64,000 bases of DNA from the NCBI RefSeq assembly GCF_020511155.1, contig NZ_CP041216.1:3782001-3846000 (forward strand), written 5' to 3'. Both the position numbers and the translations under genes were made by a program. This document shows positions 59,924-64,000 of the stretch, in pieces; positions within the stretch are counted from its first letter, which is position 1, and the number at the start of each line of letters is the position of its first letter. The DNA is from Shewanella glacialimarina (GTDB lineage: Bacteria; Pseudomonadota; Gammaproteobacteria; Enterobacterales; Shewanellaceae). A model generated the notes under the pieces. That model was not told the DNA's origin, made no database searches, and was given only the letters and a program-made list of their open reading frames with translations.

Positions 59924-60364
59924 CTAAAAAGTAATGCTGTGACAACCTATCTTAAGTAGTTCTTCTAAAAATGCATTCACTTGAAATTTTTCATCTGCCT
60001 GATGCATGTGTATATTAGGATAATCATATACCGGTTTAAAACTAAAAATCTGTTGGCTAGTTAACACTTCTGCTAATTGAGCATCATGATATATTCGAAC
60101 CACCACTGTCGGAGACGACACAAATAAGCTGTGCGGTAAATTTCGAGATATCTCAACTAATTGGGTATATCGAGTATTTTCAACCAATGTAATAGCAAGT
60201 GAACCAAACTCACCTTCAACTACCCAAGAGGTATCGGCTTCACCCACGTCTGGCAACCACTTTAAAATCAGCGCATAATTTCGCCCACACAATGCTAAAA
60301 AAGCACTGACGTTGGGTTGATATCTACTCTTATCTTGGGAACTTAGCTGTGCCAATTGATTCAC
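59924..60364 (-). CDS. DUF1249 protein (YqiB)
   Basis: 146-residue soluble protein of unknown role, found with nudF and cpdA in most gammaproteobacteria. Recognised by position and by the YPNIHMHQADEKFQVNAFL ending, typical of DUF1249. ATG start; 30 nt before cpdA. Confidence 0.9.
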   Translation of the reverse strand: MNQLAQLSSQDKSRYQPNVSAFLALCGRNYALILKWLPDVGEADTSWVVEGEFGSLAITLVENTRYTQLVEISRNLPHSLFVSSPTVVVRIYHDAQLAEVLTSQQIFSFKPVYDYPNIHMHQADEKFQVNAFLEELLKIGCHSITF

Positions 60365-60396
60365 TTCACCTCAAATATGTAACCAGTTGTTTTAAC

Positions 60397-61026
60397 CTAA
60401 TCCACTTGATTCTGGTATTGCTGATAATTCAACATTAACCACTGTATACCCAGTACCGTTGATGCATTATCTATTCGACCGGACTTCACCCAATCATAAG
60501 CTTGCTCACGGCTAACCACATGAACTTTAATGTCTTCATTTTCGCTATCAAGTCCATGAATTCCGTTTGCTTGACTAGCATCGACACGCCCAAGGTACAT
60601 GTAAAAACGCTCGCTTGTACCGCCGGGGCTAACAAGATAACTATTGATATAATCAATATGACTGGCGACTAAGCCTGACTCTTCAAATAACTCTCTTGTA
60701 GCAACTTGCTCTGGTTTTTCGCCGGGCTCGATCATACCTGCCACAAGCTCAAGAAGCCAGATTGATTTAGTCGTTACTAATGCAGGCACGCGTAACTGTT
60801 CGATTAATACGACTTGATCTCGAATTGGATCATAAGGCAATACCACAACGGCATTTCCACGCTCAAATACTTCTCGAGTGACTTCACCACTCCAGCCACC
60901 TGCAAACAACTTATGTTTAAAGCGATATTCGTCTAACCGAAAAAAACCTTGGTAGAGCACTCGTTTAGACAAGAGTTCAAAGTCATTGTCGGCATCAAAA
61001 TTTACTGTCGGTATTGTATTTTTCAT
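60397..61026 (-). CDS. nudF: ADP-ribose pyrophosphatase (Nudix)
   Basis: Splits ADP-ribose to AMP and ribose-5-phosphate. The Nudix box GMIEPGEKPEQVATRELFEE is complete, and the ENEDIKVHVVSREQAYDW stretch matches E. coli NudF. The frame is open 16 codons further to a GTG at 61074; the ATG at 61026 gives 209 residues, equal to the E. coli enzyme. It opens the nudF-yqiB-cpdA-yqiA-parE run and is divergent from tolC. Confidence 0.94.
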   Translation of the reverse strand: MKNTIPTVNFDADNDFELLSKRVLYQGFFRLDEYRFKHKLFAGGWSGEVTREVFERGNAVVVLPYDPIRDQVVLIEQLRVPALVTTKSIWLLELVAGMIEPGEKPEQVATRELFEESGLVASHIDYINSYLVSPGGTSERFYMYLGRVDASQANGIHGLDSENEDIKVHVVSREQAYDWVKSGRIDNASTVLGIQWLMLNYQQYQNQVD

Positions 61027-61074
61027 AAAAAACCCAATGTTAAGTGGATATATGGTTAAGAAAGTATTCACCAC

Positions 61075-61528
61075 ATAATAAGATGAAATAAATTGAATTA
61101 TTGTTGAGGTTGCCCGGTGTGAAATAAAATCTGTTACACTTCAGAGTTGACTTAAATCGATAAGTTTTTAATAGTCGGATATGTAGCATTCTACGTCTAT
61201 TGAATAAAAGCTCACTTTGGCCAACTATAAGATACTTAAGCTTAGAAAAAAATCACTTTTTGTAAGTGATATTGCACAAATACAAATACATTAAGATACC
61301 GCTATTTGTTATGCTTTTTCTAAACTAATAGTGTTTACAAAATTTAAGCTTTATCGCAATTGCGTTTAAAATGGCGATAATGCTGCCAGTATTTTCCACT
61401 TTAATCATTTGATTAAGTGCACTGAAATCGACCTATCAAGGCTAATGCCGTTAGTAATAGATAGGTTTAATAATTAGTTCGTTATATCTTTAACTACAAT
61501 ATTTAAGCATTGTCTAAAAGGGCAGAAA
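61075..61528. promoter_or_regulatory. Divergent promoter region of nudF and tolC
   Basis: 454 AT-rich nt with no gene. A -35/-10-like pair TTGACT-N17-AATAGT on the plus strand starts near 61147. A GCAATTGC palindrome lies around 61357. No operator could be named with confidence. Confidence 0.5.
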
Positions 61529-62839
61529 ATGAAATTCAAAATGGGTACTCTATACGCAGCGTTATCGTTTGCAGTGTTCGCGCCAGCTCTACAAGCTGAC
61601 GATTTAATGCAAATTTATCAACAAGCTCTCACCAGCGATCCTATTGTATTGCAAGCACAAGCTCAGCGGAATGCATTATACGAAAACATTGAAGAAAACC
61701 GTGCCCCTCTTCTACCAACTATTAGTGCCAGTGTAGGTTATGCCAAAGCATGGAATAAGTACGAAGGTGAATCAACGTTAGAACCCGAAGGATTTACCGG
61801 TGGCTTAAAACTAAACCAATTAATATACGACCATAGCGCATGGGTAGGATTAGACCTGGCTGAAATGGCGGCATCGCAAGCCGATGCCTCTTATGCATCA
61901 GCACTTCAGTCGCTTATCATTCGCGTGACTAATGCTTATTTCAACGTATTAACAGCTAAAGATAACTTTGAATTCCAAGGCGCTGAAAAAGCGGCTATCG
62001 AACGCCAACTTGAACAGACTAAACAACGCTTTGCTGTGGGTTTAACTGCGATTACTGACGTGCATGAAGCTCAGGCACAATACGATTTAGCCTCTGCACA
62101 AGAAATTTTAGCTGAAAACACTTTAGCCAATAGCTATGAAGCGCTGCGTGAAATTACTGGCATCGACCATAAATCAATTAATATTCTCGACACTAACCGC
62201 TTTTCAGCGGGTGCTCCAGCACCTGAAACCTCTGCTGATTGGTTAAAAATGGCTGAAACGAGTAACCTAGCGTTACTGGCGCAGCGTATTGGTAAAGACA
62301 TTGCCAACGAGACCATCAACCTTTATAAAGCGGGCCATATGCCAACTCTAAATTTTGATGCGGGTTACACTAAAGGGTTTGAGCAAAAACCGACTACTGA
62401 CTATGATAGTACTAATATTGGTATCACCTTGCGAGTACCCATCTTTGAAGGCTTCAAAGTTTCTTCACAGGTTAAGAAAGCACAATATCAATATGTTGAA
62501 GCCAGTGAAAAACTAGAGCAAACACACCGTGGGGTAGTTAAAGATGTGCGTAATAACTTTAACAACGTCAATGCTTCTATTAGTTCGATCAGAGCATATG
62601 AGCAATCAGTGGTCTCGTCTGAAAGTGCATTAAAAGCGACTCAAGCTGGTTTTGAAGTCGGTACACGTACTATTGTTGATGTATTGAATCGTACCCGTGA
62701 CTTATATGATTCCAAGCGTAAATTATCTGATGCCCGTTACGGTTATATCAATTCAATCGTGGCACTTAAACAAGCGGCCGGTACATTGAATGAAGATGAT
62801 GTGAATGCCATTAACAATGGCTTAATTAGCCAGTTATAG
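61529..62839 (+). CDS. tolC: Outer-membrane efflux channel TolC
   Basis: Trimeric outer-membrane exit duct for multidrug and type I secretion pumps. The 436 residues start with a signal peptide (cleavage near PALQA-DD, residue 23). Two OEP repeats follow, each of long helices and beta strands, with the repeated VLNRTRDLYDSKRKLSDARY and the first-half VHEAQAQYDLA segments. It lacks the extended C-terminal tail of E. coli TolC. Divergent from nudF, as in E. coli. Confidence 0.94.
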   Translation: MKFKMGTLYAALSFAVFAPALQADDLMQIYQQALTSDPIVLQAQAQRNALYENIEENRAPLLPTISASVGYAKAWNKYEGESTLEPEGFTGGLKLNQLIYDHSAWVGLDLAEMAASQADASYASALQSLIIRVTNAYFNVLTAKDNFEFQGAEKAAIERQLEQTKQRFAVGLTAITDVHEAQAQYDLASAQEILAENTLANSYEALREITGIDHKSINILDTNRFSAGAPAPETSADWLKMAETSNLALLAQRIGKDIANETINLYKAGHMPTLNFDAGYTKGFEQKPTTDYDSTNIGITLRVPIFEGFKVSSQVKKAQYQYVEASEKLEQTHRGVVKDVRNNFNNVNASISSIRAYEQSVVSSESALKATQAGFEVGTRTIVDVLNRTRDLYDSKRKLSDARYGYINSIVALKQAAGTLNEDDVNAINNGLISQL

Positions 62840-62857
62840 TCATACCATCAGTGTCAT

Positions 62858-62886
62858 AAAAATGGTCCTTAAAGGGCTATTTTTTT
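62858..62886 (+). terminator. Terminator of tolC
   Basis: Hairpin with AAAAATGGTCCTT and AAGGGCTATTTTT arms (two G-U pairs) and a T run, 19 nt after the tolC stop. Confidence 0.8.
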
Positions 62887-62889
62887 GTC

Positions 62890-62915
62890 TGTGATCTAAT
62901 ATCTATTAGATCACA
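62890..62915. repeat. 26-bp palindrome between two terminators
   Basis: Perfect 12-bp arms TGTGATCTAATA and TATTAGATCACA with a 2-nt centre. It has no T-tract. The ends resemble CRP half-sites, but the spacing is wrong, so it is listed as a plain palindrome. Confidence 0.6.
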
Positions 62916-62925
62916 CATGAGGCAT

Positions 62926-62954
62926 AAAAAAACCAGCTCAAGGGCTGGTTTTTT
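62926..62954 (-). terminator. Terminator of lysS
   Basis: Hairpin AACCAGC / GCTGGTT with a 6-nt loop and A/T runs on both sides; it lies 22 nt after the lysS stop on the minus strand. Confidence 0.88.
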
Positions 62955-62975
62955 CATTCTGATTTGTTGCAGGGA

Positions 62976-64000
62976 TTAGCCCTGTGGACGCATCGCTGGG
63001 AATAAAATCACATCGCGAATGGTATGCGTGTTAGTAAATAACATCACCAAACGGTCGATACCAATACCTTGACCCGCTGTAGGCGGTAAGCCGTGCTCTA
63101 GTGCGGTAATATAGTCAGCATCATAGAACATTGCTTCGTCATCACCGGCATCTTTAGCATCAACCTGTGCTTTAAAGCGGCTGTCTTGGTCTTCTGCATC
63201 GTTAAGCTCAGAGAAACCGTTAGCCACTTCACGACCGCCAATAAAGAACTCGAAACGGTCAGTAATAAAATGATTGTCATCATTACGACGCGCTAACGGT
63301 GAAATGTCCGCTGGATAACCAGTAATGAACGTAGGTTGCATTAGCTGAGTTTCTGCCGTTTCACCAAAGATTTCTTCTAACAATTGACCACAAGTCCAGA
63401 ACTTCTCAATTTTCATTCCAATGCTTTTGGCAAGGGTACGCATAAATTCAACGTCTTTAACTTCTTCATAGGTCATTGACTGAATGGTAGCATTGTCTGG
63501 ATTGTATTTCTTAATCGCATCTAACATGCTTAAACGTGCGTAAGGGCCACCAAAATCAACAGTATGCTCGCCGTATGGAAGTTGTGGAGAACCACAAAGT
63601 TCAGTCGCGATAGAGCTTAGCATTTCTTCGGTTAAGTCCATAAGGTCATTGAAATCAGCGTATGCCATATAGAATTCCATCATAGTGAATTCTGGATTAT
63701 GACGTGGCGATAAACCTTCGTTACGGAAGTTACGGTTAATTTCGAATACTCGCTCAAAACCACCTACAACTAAACGCTTAAGGTAAAGCTCAGGCGCGAT
63801 ACGCAAGTACATCGCCATATCTAAAGCATTATGGTGCGTTTCAAAAGGGCGGGCTGAAGCGCCGCCTGGAATGCTGTGCATCATTGGCGTTTCAACTTCC
63901 ATGAACTCTTTTTTGATCATGAAGTTACGAATAGCTGAAACCACTTTAGAACGCATAATAAAAGCATTACGTGAATCTTCATTGACAATCAAATCAACGT
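62976..64000 (-). CDS. lysS: Lysyl-tRNA synthetase, 3' part only (cut by window edge)
   Basis: Class II aminoacyl-tRNA synthetase that charges tRNA-Lys. The visible 341 codons hold the catalytic domain: motif 1 in [15 protein letters not shown], motif 2 in [21 protein letters not shown], and motif 3 at the C-terminus ([14 protein letters not shown]). The frame is open to the last base and reads VDLIVNEDS before the first internal ATG, so the gene continues beyond the window with the anticodon-binding OB domain. Its terminator is at 62926-62954. Confidence 0.96.
   Translation of the reverse strand, partial: VDLIVNEDSRNAFIMRSKVVSAIRNFMIKKEFMEVETPMMHSIPGGASARPFETHHNALDMAMYLRIAPELYLKRLVVGGFERVFEINRNFRNEGLSPRHNPEFTMMEFYMAYADFNDLMDLTEEMLSSIATELCGSPQLPYGEHTVDFGGPYARLSMLDAIKKYNPDNATIQSMTYEEVKDVEFMRTLAKSIGMKIEKFWTCGQLLEEIFGETAETQLMQPTFITGYPADISPLARRNDDNHFITDRFEFFIGGREVANGFSELNDAEDQDSRFKAQVDAKDAGDDEAMFYDADYITALEHGLPPTAGQGIGIDRLVMLFTNTHTIRDVILFPAMRPQG

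Noticed and set aside
62890..62915. Reading the palindrome as a CRP site
   Set aside because: TGTGA and TCACA are 16 nt apart instead of 6, and no promoter begins here.

Overview
The window is a chromosomal segment of a gammaproteobacterium, almost certainly a Shewanella. The evidence is moderate-to-low GC, the block orn / tRNA-Gly / tsaE-amiB-mutL-miaA-hfq-hflX, a single-chain four-domain acetyl-CoA carboxylase beside a stand-alone EF-G paralogue and a LysR gene, ArcA, and a heme locus tonB-exbBD-hmuTUV opposite a heme receptor with hutX-hutZ. Species cannot be fixed from the window; base composition would suit a cold-water species such as S. frigidimarina. No prophage, transposase, integron or CRISPR array was seen.

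Layout. 1-5.6 kb (minus): tightly packed tsaE-amiB-mutL-miaA-hfq-hflX operon (hflX cut by the window edge). 5.7-8.5 kb: a variable stretch where queG and nnr usually lie. It holds a small helical protein, an EAL-domain protein and a tRNA-Gly(GCC) array with three intact genes and at least four decayed copies. 8.5-12.9 kb: orn, divergent rsgA and psd, a DMT permease and a glycerophosphodiesterase. 13.0-17.5 kb: a three-gene ABC operon of AttEFGH type (ATPase, 868-residue permease, lipocalin-like lipoprotein). 17.8-26.3 kb: a 35-residue basic peptide gene, an EF-G paralogue, the fused carboxylase and a divergent LysR regulator. 26.4-33.6 kb: a secreted pyroglutamyl-peptidase-like protein with Ser in place of the catalytic Cys, then sprT-endA-rsmE-gshB, alkaline phosphatase and rsmC. 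33.9-37.2 kb: a FapA/DUF342 protein, a small partner and an M50 membrane peptidase. 37.16-37.77 kb: a gene-free stretch packed with hairpins, the least explained DNA here. 37.8-40.6 kb (minus): lysC under a lysine riboswitch, with an M14/AstE-like hydrolase 3 nt downstream. 40.8-44.1 kb: a DUF3293 protein, arcA, a 2-hydroxyacid dehydrogenase and bfd. 44.2-52.7 kb: heme acquisition. 52.9-61.1 kb (minus): parC, a PQQ-type sugar dehydrogenase, parE, yqiA, cpdA, yqiB, nudF. 61.5-64 kb: tolC and the 3' part of lysS.

How it works together. The iron and heme genes form one physiological unit. A receptor takes heme across the outer membrane with TonB-ExbB-ExbD energy, HmuTUV carries it across the inner membrane, and HutX/HutZ handle it in the cytoplasm. 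Nearby Bfd serves release of bacterioferritin iron. Fur-box-like palindromes lie in front of bfd and in the divergent promoter region of the heme locus. The lysine branch is under riboswitch control. Most other genes are housekeeping: tRNA modification, mismatch repair, RNA turnover, topoisomerase IV, phospholipid and glutathione synthesis. Strong bidirectional hairpin terminators separate most convergent units.

All calls come from reading the sequence and from knowledge of the families; no database search was run.
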